A stretch of 64,000 nt of DNA from Io17-Chloro-G2 sp965226915 (GTDB taxonomy: Bacteria > Chloroflexota > Dehalococcoidia > Lucifugimonadales > UBA3495), in NCBI GenBank assembly GCA_965226915.1, contig CBDDEJ010000011.1:1-64000 (forward strand), written 5' to 3'. The notes beneath the pieces were generated by a model. That model searched no databases. It had not been told where the DNA came from and worked only from the letters and a program-made list of their open reading frames with translations. Of the stretch, positions 34,573 through 43,079 are shown piece by piece. A program made the translations under genes and the position numbers. Each line of letters opens with the position of its first letter. The stretch's first letter is position 1.

Positions 34573-36099
34573 TCAGCCACCTCCGTTGAACATGGCCACC
34601 ATGGGGTCGAGGCCAACTTGGAAAACGTCGGTGAGCAGCGCAGGATACACTCCGACCCCGACAATGGTGATTAACAACACCGCCAGGGGGACCGCTTCGA
34701 CAAACGACGCGTCGCTGATGTCGGCAAACCGGTCCTTGGAGGCTCCAAAGAACGAACGCTCCACCATCCAGAGAATGTATCCCGCCGCCAGGATGATCCC
34801 CAGCACCGCAAGCCCGGTGGCGACCGGGTAGGCTTGGAACGCTCCCAGGAATATCAAAAGCTCCGCCACGAACCCACTTAGGCCTGGCAATCCCAACGAA
34901 GCGAGTCCGGCGATGATAAAGGCGATGGCCACCACGGGCATCCGTCCCGCCAGACCGCCCAGATCGGGAATGAATCTGGTATGGGCTTTCTCGTAGACCA
35001 GCCCAACGGATACGAAAAGAAGGCCCGTGATGGTGCCGTGGGTGAAGAGTTGTAACGCCGCGCCGTTGAGACCGGCTGCGGTCAGTTCGCCTTCAGATAT
35101 CCCTACCGAGCCCACCCCCAGCATCACCAATCCCATGTGGCTGACGCTGGAATAGGCAATGAGACGTTTAAGGTCTGTCTGACGAAGGGTCACCACCGCA
35201 CCGTACAAAACGCTGATCAGTCCCAAAGCCACCAGCGCCCAGGCGAATTTTTCGGTCTGGTCCGGAAACATGCCCACGTTGATGCGCAAGATGCCATAGC
35301 CGCCCATCTTCAACAACACCCCGGCCAGCATCACGCTTGCGGCCGTTGGAGCATCGGTGTGGGCGTCGGGCAGCCAGGTGTGCAGGGGCCAACTGGGAAG
35401 TTTGATGGCGAACGCCACCAAAAATAGCCAGAACAACACGCCCATGGGAACCACCACGCCGGCCCCGGCCAACATGGTTCCCGGAGTCAACAGGAGGGTC
35501 ATGTCGAATGTGCCCACTCCCGGCGTCAGGTAAACGGCCAAGATGCCCACCAGCATGAAGGCGCTGCCCAGGATCGTGAAAATCAGGAATTTCATCGCCG
35601 AGTATTCTTTCCGGCCGGTGCCCCAAATGGCGATGAGCATGTACATCGGCACCAGTTCCAGTTCCCAGAACAGGAAGAACAACAGCAGGTCTAACGAGGC
35701 GAACACGCCCATCACGGCGGATTGCAACAGCAATAGCCACACGAAATATTCACGGACCCTGACGTTGATGTGCCAGGAAACAAACACCGCGCACAGACCC
35801 AGCAATCCGGTCAAGGCCACCATCGGGGCGCTCAGGCCGTCGACACCCAGGAAAAAGTCGGCCTGTAGCGTATCGCCCGGTATCCAGGGAAACCGGTCGA
35901 TGAATTGAAACCTAGCGGCGCCATCGGCTCGGTCAAACAGCCCAAAAACCAGCAGAGACAGGACCACGTCGGCCACAACGATGAGCACGGCGAACACGCG
36001 GATGTTCCGGTCTCCTCTGACCAGCAGCAAAATGGCCAACGCTCCCGCCGCAGGCAAGAACACCGTGGCTGTTAAAAGCCCTGAAAACCCGGAAATCAA
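34573..36099 (-). CDS. nuoM: NADH-quinone oxidoreductase subunit M, operon 2
   Basis: 508 residues. Family segments: 'FFLFWELELVPMYMLIAIWG' (TM5 Glu), 'LPSWPLHTWLPDAHTDAPTA', 'LLKMGGYGILRINVGMFP', 'DLKRLIAYSSVSHMGLVMLG' and 'LFTHGTITGLLFVSVG'. Translation starts at a TTG (36099), with GGTGAG a few bases upstream. The gap to nuoL contains an AGCTGA-type repeat. Confidence 0.96.
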   Translation of the reverse strand: MISGFSGLLTATVFLPAAGALAILLLVRGDRNIRVFAVLIVVADVVLSLLVFGLFDRADGAARFQFIDRFPWIPGDTLQADFFLGVDGLSAPMVALTGLLGLCAVFVSWHINVRVREYFVWLLLLQSAVMGVFASLDLLLFFLFWELELVPMYMLIAIWGTGRKEYSAMKFLIFTILGSAFMLVGILAVYLTPGVGTFDMTLLLTPGTMLAGAGVVVPMGVLFWLFLVAFAIKLPSWPLHTWLPDAHTDAPTAASVMLAGVLLKMGGYGILRINVGMFPDQTEKFAWALVALGLISVLYGAVVTLRQTDLKRLIAYSSVSHMGLVMLGVGSVGISEGELTAAGLNGAALQLFTHGTITGLLFVSVGLVYEKAHTRFIPDLGGLAGRMPVVAIAFIIAGLASLGLPGLSGFVAELLIFLGAFQAYPVATGLAVLGIILAAGYILWMVERSFFGASKDRFADISDASFVEAVPLAVLLITIVGVGVYPALLTDVFQVGLDPMVAMFNGGG

Positions 36100-36119
36100 T
36101 TACTCACCTTGCAACAATC

Positions 36120-36165
36120 ACCCATCAGCCTCCGGTATGAAGCTGAATGCTGATAGCTGACCGCA
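36120..36165. repeat. AGCTGA-type short intergenic repeat
   Basis: CCCATCAGCCTCCGG, then AAGCTGAATGCTGATAGCTGA, between nuoM and nuoL of operon 2. It is the same family as 5019-5049; both lie immediately next to a nuoL gene. Confidence 0.5.
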
Positions 36166-36178
36166 GATGGCTCATTTT

Positions 36179-38224
36179 TCACGTTAATAGGAACCCCAAG
36201 AGGATTGCCAATCCACCCAGGGCGACAACGGCGCCATAGGTCTGGACCTGGCCTGTCTGTAGCCGAGAGAGGAACACGGGGCCGGCATTTCGGAATACCC
36301 ATCCCAAAAAGTCCACGGCACCGTCAATCAAAGTTCGGTCGAACCAGTCCACGGTCCCTGCGAATACGCGGTAGAAGACCCGCCGCACCGCCACTCCTTC
36401 GTAGAGGGCATCTATGTAAAATTTTTCGGTAAGCAGCCGGTGCACGGGGCCCGCTGCCTCCAACGGGTCGCGGTCAGGCCTGCGGCGCGTTCCGTAAAGC
36501 AGGTAGGCTAAAAGGACCCCGGCGAGGGCAATGACGGTGGACGCCAGCGCCATCCCCCAACTGAATTCAAGAGTGGCGAAATGCAGGGCGCCTTCCAGAA
36601 CGTTTGCCTCTAGCCCGTGGATCAAGAACTCGGTGATCCAATGCCGGGGGATGCCCAATTCTTCCTCCCATTGGGGGTTGGCCAGATAACCGGCTACGAC
36701 GGCGGCAACTCCCAGCAACACCATGGGCACAACCATGACCCAGGGCGATTCGTGAAGATGCCTTTCCCCATGGCCGGCGTCGCCAGCGGCCTCAGTCTGG
36801 CCCGCGTCTTCCATTTCCTGCTCCACGCCGCCCCGGAACTCGCCGTGGAAGGTCATGAATATCATCCGCAACGTATAGAACCCGGTTAGCACCACTCCGG
36901 CCAGAAGCGCCGCCACCACGGCCTGGCTAACCCAGGGTTGCAGCAGGGCGTTGCCGTTCCAAGCGCCTAGCAGGATCTCGTCCTTGCTCCAGAATCCAGC
37001 CAATGGAATGATTCCCACCAGGCTCAACCCGCCGATGACAACCAGCCAATAGGTGAACGGCATCTGGCGGCGCAACCCTCCCATGTATCGCATGTTGAAG
37101 GTGCCCGTGGCGTGGTTGACACTGCCCGCTCCCAAGAACAGCAGCGCTTTGAATGCGGCATGGGTGAACAGGTGAAAGATCGCGGCGCCGTAGAGTCCCA
37201 TCCCCAGGGCCGCCATCATATATCCCAGTTGGCTGATGGTGGAGTAGGCCATAACCCGCTTGATGTCGTTCATCACCAGGCCCATGGTGGCGGCCATAAG
37301 CGCAGTGAACGCACCGATCAGCGCCACCACCGTCATGGCCTGGGCCGAGATTTGGAACACCGGGTAGAACCGGGCAACCAGGAAGACCCCGGCGGCCACC
37401 ATGGTGGCGGCGTGGATCAAAGCGCTTACCGGCGTGGGGCCTTCCATGGCGTCTGGAAGCCAGGTGTGCAGGGGGAACTGGCCCGACTTGCCCGCGGCGC
37501 CGGCGAATACTCCCAAGCAAAACCAGGTGAGACCGATCCCACCCAGTATGCCCAGACCGCCCAGGGCCACCGGCTGCGCCGCCTGCCAGATGTCGGGGAT
37601 GTAGAATGCGTTTAGGCCCTGGGCGGCGAATTCATCCACCTGAAAGAAAAGATACAGAATGGCCAAAAGGAATCCCACATCGCCGATGCGGGTGACAATG
37701 AAGGCCTTTTTGGCGGCCGCGGCGGCTGCGGGACGTTCGTGCCAAAATCCGATGAGCAGGTAAGAAGAAACACCCACCAATTCCCAAAAAGCGTACAACT
37801 GGATCACGTTGGACGCCAAGACCACGCCCAGCATGGAAGCTGTGAAGAGGGACATGTAGGCGTAGTAGCGGGAGAACCCGGGATCACCGTGCATGTAACC
37901 CAGGGAATATACCTGGACCAACAGGCTGACCGAAGTCACCACCACCAGCATGATGGCCGTCAGCGGGTCAACCAGCAAACCTATCTCGATAGATGCCCCG
38001 CCAACCTGCAGCCAGGTGCGGGAAGCGAAGCCCATATCCTGCCCCTGAATCACCGCGGCCAGGGTGTCTATGGAGAGCCAAAGGGCCACGGCCAATGCGC
38101 CGATGAGCAACAGACCGCTCAACAGGGACAACCCGTTCAGGAAGGGGCGTATGACCAGGACGATAATTATAAAAGACGCCAGGGGTAAGAGAAAAATCCC
38201 CCATACGGCCAATTCATTGACCAT
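36179..38224 (-). CDS. nuoL: NADH-quinone oxidoreductase subunit L, operon 2
   Basis: 681 residues, about 40 longer than the operon 1 copy. Core motifs: 'QLYAFWELVGVSSYLLIGFW', 'FPLHTWLPDAMEGPTPVSAL', 'DIKRVMAYSTISQLGYMMAA' and 'LFTHAAFKALLFLGAGSVNH'. The extra length is mostly a charged loop near residue 470 (Glu/Gly/His-rich, 'EQEMEDAGQTEAAGDAGHGE') and a longer lateral-helix region. The ATG lies at 38224, with 139 bp of repeat-containing DNA before it. Confidence 0.96.
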   Translation of the reverse strand: MVNELAVWGIFLLPLASFIIIVLVIRPFLNGLSLLSGLLLIGALAVALWLSIDTLAAVIQGQDMGFASRTWLQVGGASIEIGLLVDPLTAIMLVVVTSVSLLVQVYSLGYMHGDPGFSRYYAYMSLFTASMLGVVLASNVIQLYAFWELVGVSSYLLIGFWHERPAAAAAAKKAFIVTRIGDVGFLLAILYLFFQVDEFAAQGLNAFYIPDIWQAAQPVALGGLGILGGIGLTWFCLGVFAGAAGKSGQFPLHTWLPDAMEGPTPVSALIHAATMVAAGVFLVARFYPVFQISAQAMTVVALIGAFTALMAATMGLVMNDIKRVMAYSTISQLGYMMAALGMGLYGAAIFHLFTHAAFKALLFLGAGSVNHATGTFNMRYMGGLRRQMPFTYWLVVIGGLSLVGIIPLAGFWSKDEILLGAWNGNALLQPWVSQAVVAALLAGVVLTGFYTLRMIFMTFHGEFRGGVEQEMEDAGQTEAAGDAGHGERHLHESPWVMVVPMVLLGVAAVVAGYLANPQWEEELGIPRHWITEFLIHGLEANVLEGALHFATLEFSWGMALASTVIALAGVLLAYLLYGTRRRPDRDPLEAAGPVHRLLTEKFYIDALYEGVAVRRVFYRVFAGTVDWFDRTLIDGAVDFLGWVFRNAGPVFLSRLQTGQVQTYGAVVALGGLAILLGFLLT

Positions 38225-38278
38225 CTATGACTTACCCATTAAGAGAATATCTCAAATCCGTCTATCCAAAATGGACAT

Positions 38279-38349
38279 CCTTCGACAAGCCTGTGAGACG
38301 AACAGGGTGGAAAAACACTCTCCGATCGTGGTGAGCTTGTCGAATCATC
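38279..38349. repeat. REP-type repeat with TTCGACAAGC / GCTTGTCGAA arms
   Basis: CCTTCGACAAGCCTGTGAGA (38279-38298) and CGTGGTGAGCTTGTCGAATC (38327-38346) face each other as an inverted pair in the gap upstream of nuoL of operon 2. The string (GTGGTGAGCTTGTCGAA) is a repeat type met in many unrelated bacterial genomes. It is non-coding. Confidence 0.6.
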
Positions 38350-38363
38350 TTTTGCTAAATCGG

Positions 38364-38558
38364 CTATAGTTTCCTCAAGATCTCATCAGCCACATGCTCT
38401 CGGCCTTTGGGCACGAAGATGTTGAATGGGACAGTCTCGGCCCAGTCCAGGATGTCGCCTTCTGGTAGGATACGGATCGGTAGGCCTTCGCCTTCCAGCA
38501 CCTCTTTCCACATTTCGGCGAGCATCAGATTCGGCGCTCGTTTGAACTCTACCCACAT
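38364..38558 (-). CDS. Small DUF2007-like protein inside nuo operon 2
   Basis: 64 residues: 'MWVEFKRAPNLMLAEMWKEV' then 'LEGEGLPIRILPEGDI...FNIFVPKGREHVADEIL'. The plan (a strand, a helix with an 'AEMWKEVLEGEGLPIRI' turn, and a C-terminal 'VPKGREHVADEIL' helix) matches the short DUF2007/putative signal-transducing family, whose members are predicted to bind a ligand or PII-like partners. It lies co-directionally between nuoK and nuoL, so it is probably expressed with complex I. It has no counterpart in operon 1. Function unknown. Confidence 0.68.
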   Translation of the reverse strand: MWVEFKRAPNLMLAEMWKEVLEGEGLPIRILPEGDILDWAETVPFNIFVPKGREHVADEILRKL

Positions 38559-38564
38559 TTTAGC

Positions 38565-38590
38565 TATCAGCCATCAGCATTCAGCGATCA
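38565..38590. repeat. AGCTGA-type short intergenic repeat
   Basis: AGCTATCAGCCATCAGCATTC, the reverse complement of the GCTGATGGCTGATAGCT type, in the 41-bp gap between nuoK and the DUF2007-like gene. Confidence 0.5.
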
Positions 38591-38599
38591 ATTCCCCGA

Positions 38600-38941
38600 T
38601 CAATTCCTCAACTGGGTGGCTTCCGACAGATCTATGGACCCCGTGCTGCGGTACATGGCGAACACGATGCCCAAGCCCAGGGCGATCTCCGCCGCCGCCA
38701 CGGTGATTATGAAAACCGCGAACACCTGGCCGGTTAGAACGCCGCCGATGTTCTGGGTCAGGTTTTCGGCCAAACCCGCCGGGGCCACGTATTTGGCAAA
38801 GGCCACCAGGGTCAGGTTGACGCCGTTGAACATGAGCTCTATGGACATCAACACCACTAAAACGTTACGGCGGGCCAAGGCGCCGTAAAGCCCAATGGCG
38901 AAGAGGATAGCCCCCACTATCAGCATGTTCTCCAGCGACAT
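38600..38941 (-). CDS. nuoK: NADH-quinone oxidoreductase subunit K, operon 2
   Basis: 113 residues, three helices. 'AIGLYGALARRNVLVVLMSI' followed by 'ELMFNGVNLTLVAF' contains the first membrane Glu, and 'AAAEIALGLGIVFAMYR' the second. It is slightly longer than the operon 1 copy, with an extra loop (VAPAGLAENLTQNIGGVLTG). It is followed by the DUF2007-like gene rather than directly by nuoL. Confidence 0.95.
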   Translation of the reverse strand: MSLENMLIVGAILFAIGLYGALARRNVLVVLMSIELMFNGVNLTLVAFAKYVAPAGLAENLTQNIGGVLTGQVFAVFIITVAAAEIALGLGIVFAMYRSTGSIDLSEATQLRN

Positions 38942-38947
38942 GCGGCC

Positions 38948-39526
38948 CTACCTTGTGCGGACCAGCGCCAAAGCGCCTATGACAGCGGCCAGCAACAACA
39001 CCGACACCGCCTCGAATGGCAGAACGAAATCACCGATGAGGAGATCGGCCAGTCCCGCTTTTCTCGCCGCCTCCTGCTCATCGCTAGTGGTGAATCCTGA
39101 CGCCCGAAGGGCGTCGTCAGCGACCAAGCTCACCGAACTGGTCTGCACCAGGTCCACCCGGTCCTGCTGGCCCTCTTCAATGAGGTTCCACTGAGTCTGG
39201 GTGGCAGTCCAAACCAGGGCGGCCAACAGCAAAGCCGAAAGTACGAGAGCGGGCATCTGTATCCGGTTGGGCAGGTTGCCCCGTTGAACGTCCCGGGTCA
39301 GCATGATGGCGAATATCACCAGTATGGAGACGGCGCCGGCGTAGATCAGCACCTGGACCACCCCAAGGAATTCGGCGCTCATCATCACGAAAAATCCGGC
39401 AACCCCTATGAACACCACCACCAGCAGCAACACCGAGTGGAATAGGTCTTTGACAAACACTACTCCCAGGGCAGGAATGATAACGGCCACTGCCAATATC
39501 CAGAAAACCACGTCCTGGATCCACAT
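38948..39526 (-). CDS. nuoJ: NADH-quinone oxidoreductase subunit J, operon 2
   Basis: 192 residues. 'MMSAEFLGVVQVLIYAGAVS' with 'ILVIFAIMLTRD' is the TM3 signature. A polar loop of about 60 residues (about 103-160) separates TM4 and TM5, longer than in operon 1. It abuts the nuoI stop and is followed by nuoK after 6 bp. Confidence 0.94.
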   Translation of the reverse strand: MWIQDVVFWILAVAVIIPALGVVFVKDLFHSVLLLVVVFIGVAGFFVMMSAEFLGVVQVLIYAGAVSILVIFAIMLTRDVQRGNLPNRIQMPALVLSALLLAALVWTATQTQWNLIEEGQQDRVDLVQTSSVSLVADDALRASGFTTSDEQEAARKAGLADLLIGDFVLPFEAVSVLLLAAVIGALALVRTR

Positions 39527-40192
39527 CTAGGCGGTGACTCCGTTATCAGGATTTCCGCTCGCGTCTTGACCCGAATCGGCATCTTCCACGGAGGTAGGGC
39601 CATCAGCATGATCGGGAAGCGCCGGCCGGGAGAGGCGCATGCCGGCTTTCTCACCCAAATGCCAGTCCCACGACTCACGTCCCACATCCTTCCAGTCCAG
39701 CGGCTTGCCCGCCCGCGGGTCGTAATTCGTGCTTTCCAACTGGGGCCGCAGGTAGGTGCTGGGTTTTTTATCGGCGTGGCGCAGGTCGTCGATGGTGATG
39801 ACCATATCTTTGCGGCTGTACCGGCCCTGCTCAAATCCGCTGCCCATGAACAGCGCGTCATAGGGGCAAGCCTCGACGCACAATCCGCAGAACATGCAGC
39901 GGGATAACTGTATGTCGAACGTTTCCAGGAGGTATTTATCCCCCTGTTGGGGCAAGGTTTCACTGGGGCTGGTTTCGATCTTTATGATTCCCAAGGGGCA
40001 ATATTTCGCGCAGGAAGCGCAGCCCGTGCAGCGTTCCTCGTACCAGACAAACTCCTCACCTCGGAACCGTGGGTGTTGCTTCACCCTTTCTTCGGGATAC
40101 TGAACGGTGAACGGCTTCTTGGTAAGATTCTTCAGGGTGACCAGAAGCCCCGCGGCCATACTCAAGCCAAACATGCTATCGAACCTCTCCAA
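39527..40192 (-). CDS. nuoI: NADH-quinone oxidoreductase subunit I, operon 2
   Basis: 221 residues with two [4Fe-4S] motifs, CTGCASCAKYCP and CMFCGLCVEACP, both with the usual Pro. The last 75 or so residues form a charged extension ('PLDWKDVGRESWDWHLGEKA' and a Pro/Asp-rich end) not found in minimal NuoI. It overlaps nuoH by 17 bp. Starts at Met1, Met7 or Met12 are all possible. As in operon 1, NuoI is the outermost Fe-S subunit encoded. Confidence 0.94.
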   Translation of the reverse strand: MERFDSMFGLSMAAGLLVTLKNLTKKPFTVQYPEERVKQHPRFRGEEFVWYEERCTGCASCAKYCPLGIIKIETSPSETLPQQGDKYLLETFDIQLSRCMFCGLCVEACPYDALFMGSGFEQGRYSRKDMVITIDDLRHADKKPSTYLRPQLESTNYDPRAGKPLDWKDVGRESWDWHLGEKAGMRLSRPALPDHADGPTSVEDADSGQDASGNPDNGVTA

Positions 40193-41363
40193 CCGGCAAT
40201 CCCGCCCCCGGGGCGGTTGCGGGTTGCCATTTATTGGGGCTCACTTTCTCGCGGATCATCGCGCCAAACAGCGCGATGGCCGTTACGGCCAACACGATGT
40301 TGATGCCGGCCATGATCCACAGGTCGGAGACACTCAGGAGGCCAGAAGCATCCCGCAAGAAAAAGACCTCCAGCACTATGGCAAACAGGTTTATCAAGCT
40401 CAGCGGCAACAAGAATTTCCAAGCCAGCGCCATTATCTGGTCAACCCTCAACCGTGGATAGGTCGCCCTTATCCAGATAAAAACAAAGGCGATCACGCCC
40501 ACCTTCAACAGAAACCACAACCAACCCAGGTAAGCGGATGCCGGACCACCCCAGCCACTTAGGAAGAGAGTGACGATGACCGCGGCGGATGCCGCTACGC
40601 CGCCGAATTCGGCGGCTTGGATCAAGGCGAATTTTACTCCGCTGAACTCGGTGTGGTAACCCGCGACCAACTCCGATTCGGCTTCCGCCACGTCGAAAGG
40701 CGTCCGGTTCAGCTCAGCCGACGTTCCAGCCAGGAACACGAAGAACGCCAGCGGTTGCACCAGCAAGAAGGGAACGGTTTGGGCGCTGACCACATCGGCC
40801 AGCGACATGGACCCTGTCACCACCACGACGCCAAGCAGCGATATAACCACTGGCACTTCGTAGCTGATCAACACGGCCACGCCGCGGGCGGCGCCAAACA
40901 TGGCGAACCGGTTGTTGGACGACCACCCGGCCATGAATATCGCCAGCGTGGTTACCGACGTCACGGCCAGCACGTACAGAACGCCCACGTTCAGATTTAC
41001 CAGGGCTGTGTGCTGGGCGAACGGCACCACCGCCATCATCAATATGACCGGCATAAGCATGGCGATAGGCACGAGGATGAACACCGGTTTGTCGGCGTTA
41101 GCCGGAATGATGTCTTCTTTGAAGACCAGCTTCAGCATATCGGCGAACGGCTGAAACATGCCGAAGGGGCCCCACCGGTTGGGTCCGATGCGGTTGTGGA
41201 ACCGGCCGATTAGACGCCGCTCCATCCAGACGAAAACGGCCGCCCCCATCAACACCGCATTGACCAGGATCATCATGATGGACAGCCCGGCCACAAGGTG
41301 AGACGTCCACGAGGGCAAAATGATCCCGGCGGCTTCGTATATTACTTGATACAGGCCGCTCAC
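40176..41363 (-). CDS. nuoH: NADH-quinone oxidoreductase subunit H, operon 2
   Basis: 395 residues from a GTG at 41363, which overlaps the nuoD stop (GTGA) exactly as expected for a coupled pair. The open frame continues upstream to 41489 inside nuoD, but that part is a shadow. Motifs: 'MERRLIGRFHNRIGPNRWGP', 'GMFQPFADMLKLVFKED', 'SAELNRTPFDVAEAESELVA' and 'RATYPRLRVDQIMALAWKFL'. Confidence 0.95.
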   Translation of the reverse strand: MSGLYQVIYEAAGIILPSWTSHLVAGLSIMMILVNAVLMGAAVFVWMERRLIGRFHNRIGPNRWGPFGMFQPFADMLKLVFKEDIIPANADKPVFILVPIAMLMPVILMMAVVPFAQHTALVNLNVGVLYVLAVTSVTTLAIFMAGWSSNNRFAMFGAARGVAVLISYEVPVVISLLGVVVVTGSMSLADVVSAQTVPFLLVQPLAFFVFLAGTSAELNRTPFDVAEAESELVAGYHTEFSGVKFALIQAAEFGGVAASAAVIVTLFLSGWGGPASAYLGWLWFLLKVGVIAFVFIWIRATYPRLRVDQIMALAWKFLLPLSLINLFAIVLEVFFLRDASGLLSVSDLWIMAGINIVLAVTAIALFGAMIREKVSPNKWQPATAPGAGLPVGEVR

Positions 41364-42466
41364 CGGTCGACCTCGCCCATGTTGATATCCATGCTGCCCA
41401 GGGTCACGATCATATCCGCCAGCTTCCAACCCACCAACAGGTGCTCGGTGACCGTCAGGTTGATAAGGGATGGGGACCGGATCTTGCACCGGTACGGGCT
41501 CACGCCGCCGTCGCTAACAAGATAAAAGCCGAGTTCCCCTTTGGAAGCCTCCACCCGGCCGTAGGCTTCCGCTCCCGGCTGGGGCCGCAACACCAACGGC
41601 AACTCCAAACGCACCGGGCCGGGCTCTATCTGCTCGATGCACTGGCGGACGATCCTAATGCTCTGGTGGACCTCTTGCATCCTCACCCAGAATCGGTCGT
41701 AGTTGTCGCCGCTTGATGCCACCGGCACGTCGAACTCAACGTTTGCGTAAGCGTCGTAAGGATCCATCTTCCGCCAATCCCAGGCGAGACCGCTGGCCCG
41801 CAGCACCGGCCCGCTGACCGATCCATTGATCGCCACATCCAGTGGTAAAGTGCTCACGCCCCGAGTGCGGACCATGACGATCTCATTCTCCAGCACCAAT
41901 CGCTCGATTTCGCCGAACTCCGACGGGAATTCGGCCAAAAAAACGTCTAAAGCAGGCCAGAAATCCGGTGGAGCGTCTCCTAAGATTCCGCCTGGCCGCA
42001 TGTAACTCACCGTTATGCGCGCGCCGCAAAGCATCTCGAACAGGTCAAGGATCTTCTCCCGCGTCCGGAAGCAGTACATCAGCGGCGTTCCCAGAGTCCC
42101 CAGGTCCTGGAGAAAGAAGCCGATTCCCATCAGATGGCTGGCCACTCGCTGCAATTCGGCCGCGATGGTGCGCATGTACTTGGCCCTGGGCGGAGGCTCC
42201 ACTCCCAGCAGTTTTTCCACCCCCAGACAATAAGCCTGGTTATTAATCATCGATGAAACATAGTCCAGCCGGTCGGTGAGAGTGACGATCTGGACGTAGT
42301 TTCGTTCCTCAGCCAGCTTTTCGGTGCCGCGATGGAGGTAGCCGAAGACGGGCTCAACCTCTACGATCTCTTCGCCGTCAAAGGTAATACGCAGCCGGAA
42401 CACCCCGTGCGTACTGGGGTGCTGCGGCCCGACATTGACCGTCATTGGTTCGGTTTTTATCGGCAT
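41360..42466 (-). CDS. nuoD: NADH-quinone oxidoreductase subunit D, operon 2
   Basis: 368 residues from the ATG at 42466 (MPIKTEPMTVNVGPQHPSTH). An upstream in-frame start at 42499 would begin inside a palindromic repeat and is rejected. Motifs: 'GPQHPSTHGVFRLRITFDGE', 'GYLHRGTEKLAEERN', 'DRLDYVSSMINNQ' and the terminal 'GSMDINMGEVDR'. It is separated from nuoC by 169 bp holding a composite repeat. Confidence 0.96.
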   Translation of the reverse strand: MPIKTEPMTVNVGPQHPSTHGVFRLRITFDGEEIVEVEPVFGYLHRGTEKLAEERNYVQIVTLTDRLDYVSSMINNQAYCLGVEKLLGVEPPPRAKYMRTIAAELQRVASHLMGIGFFLQDLGTLGTPLMYCFRTREKILDLFEMLCGARITVSYMRPGGILGDAPPDFWPALDVFLAEFPSEFGEIERLVLENEIVMVRTRGVSTLPLDVAINGSVSGPVLRASGLAWDWRKMDPYDAYANVEFDVPVASSGDNYDRFWVRMQEVHQSIRIVRQCIEQIEPGPVRLELPLVLRPQPGAEAYGRVEASKGELGFYLVSDGGVSPYRCKIRSPSLINLTVTEHLLVGWKLADMIVTLGSMDINMGEVDR

Positions 42467-42472
42467 GGGGCG

Positions 42473-42611
42473 GGAAATCCCCCCAACCCCCCTTTGCAAA
42501 GGGGGGGCAACTTGTTCTTCGTTAAGACGTTTGAACTTATTCCCGTATCTTTTTCCCAGAAGAAAGCGAACTGTGTCCCCCTTTGCGAAAGGGGGATTAA
42601 GGGGGATTTCC
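42473..42611. repeat. Composite palindromic repeat (two CCCCTTTGC.AAAGGGG units in opposite orientation)
   Basis: Left unit GGAAATCCCCCCAACCCCCC then TTTGCAAAGGGGGGG (from 42473). Right unit GTGTCCCCCTTTGCGAAAGG then GGGATTAAGGGGGATTTCC (to 42611). The two units are inverted relative to each other around about 60 bp, so the whole element is itself a large inverted repeat ending in GGAAATCCCCC. It splits nuoC from nuoD in operon 2. Single units occur at 2948-3020 and 44767-44805. Confidence 0.75.
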
Positions 42612-42635
42612 TCCCGCCAGTCAGACAGGCGCCCA

Positions 42636-43079
42636 CTAAAGGTAATCTTTCCTAAGCGGGTGGCCTTCGAAGCCTTCCCAGAGCATTATGCGCTTCATGT
42701 TCGGGTGTCCTTGGAAATGTACGCCCATAAGGTCCCACACCTCCCGTTCTTGGAAATCGGCGCCCTTCCAGATGTCGATTACCGACGGCAGGGAAAGGTC
42801 TTCCCGGCCGTATAGCCTGGTTTTTATCACGGCCGTGTGCTGCCGGTTCAATGAAGTCAAATGATAGACGATTTCCAAATGGCCGATGAAATCCACCGCA
42901 GTGATGGAATTCAAGAATTGGAAATCCAATTCTGGGTCTTCCCGCAGAAATTTGGCCACGCCAGCTATGGTGGATGGATCGACCCATACAGTCGATTCAT
43001 CCCAGGTCTGGACGGCGCCGGGCACTTCTGAGGCCAAACGGTCTGCCAGGGCCTGGCCCGGCAGCGCCACGACCACCAT
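42636..43079 (-). CDS. nuoC: NADH-quinone oxidoreductase subunit C, operon 2
   Basis: 147 residues, close to the minimal NuoC domain. The signature 'FQEREVWDLMGVHFQGHPNM' and 'LWEGFEGHPLRKDYL' is well conserved, with 'DFIGHLEIVYHLTSLNRQHT' before it. It overlaps the nuoB stop by one base. It is shorter at the N-terminus than the operon 1 copy (188 residues). Confidence 0.93.
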   Translation of the reverse strand: MVVVALPGQALADRLASEVPGAVQTWDESTVWVDPSTIAGVAKFLREDPELDFQFLNSITAVDFIGHLEIVYHLTSLNRQHTAVIKTRLYGREDLSLPSVIDIWKGADFQEREVWDLMGVHFQGHPNMKRIMLWEGFEGHPLRKDYL

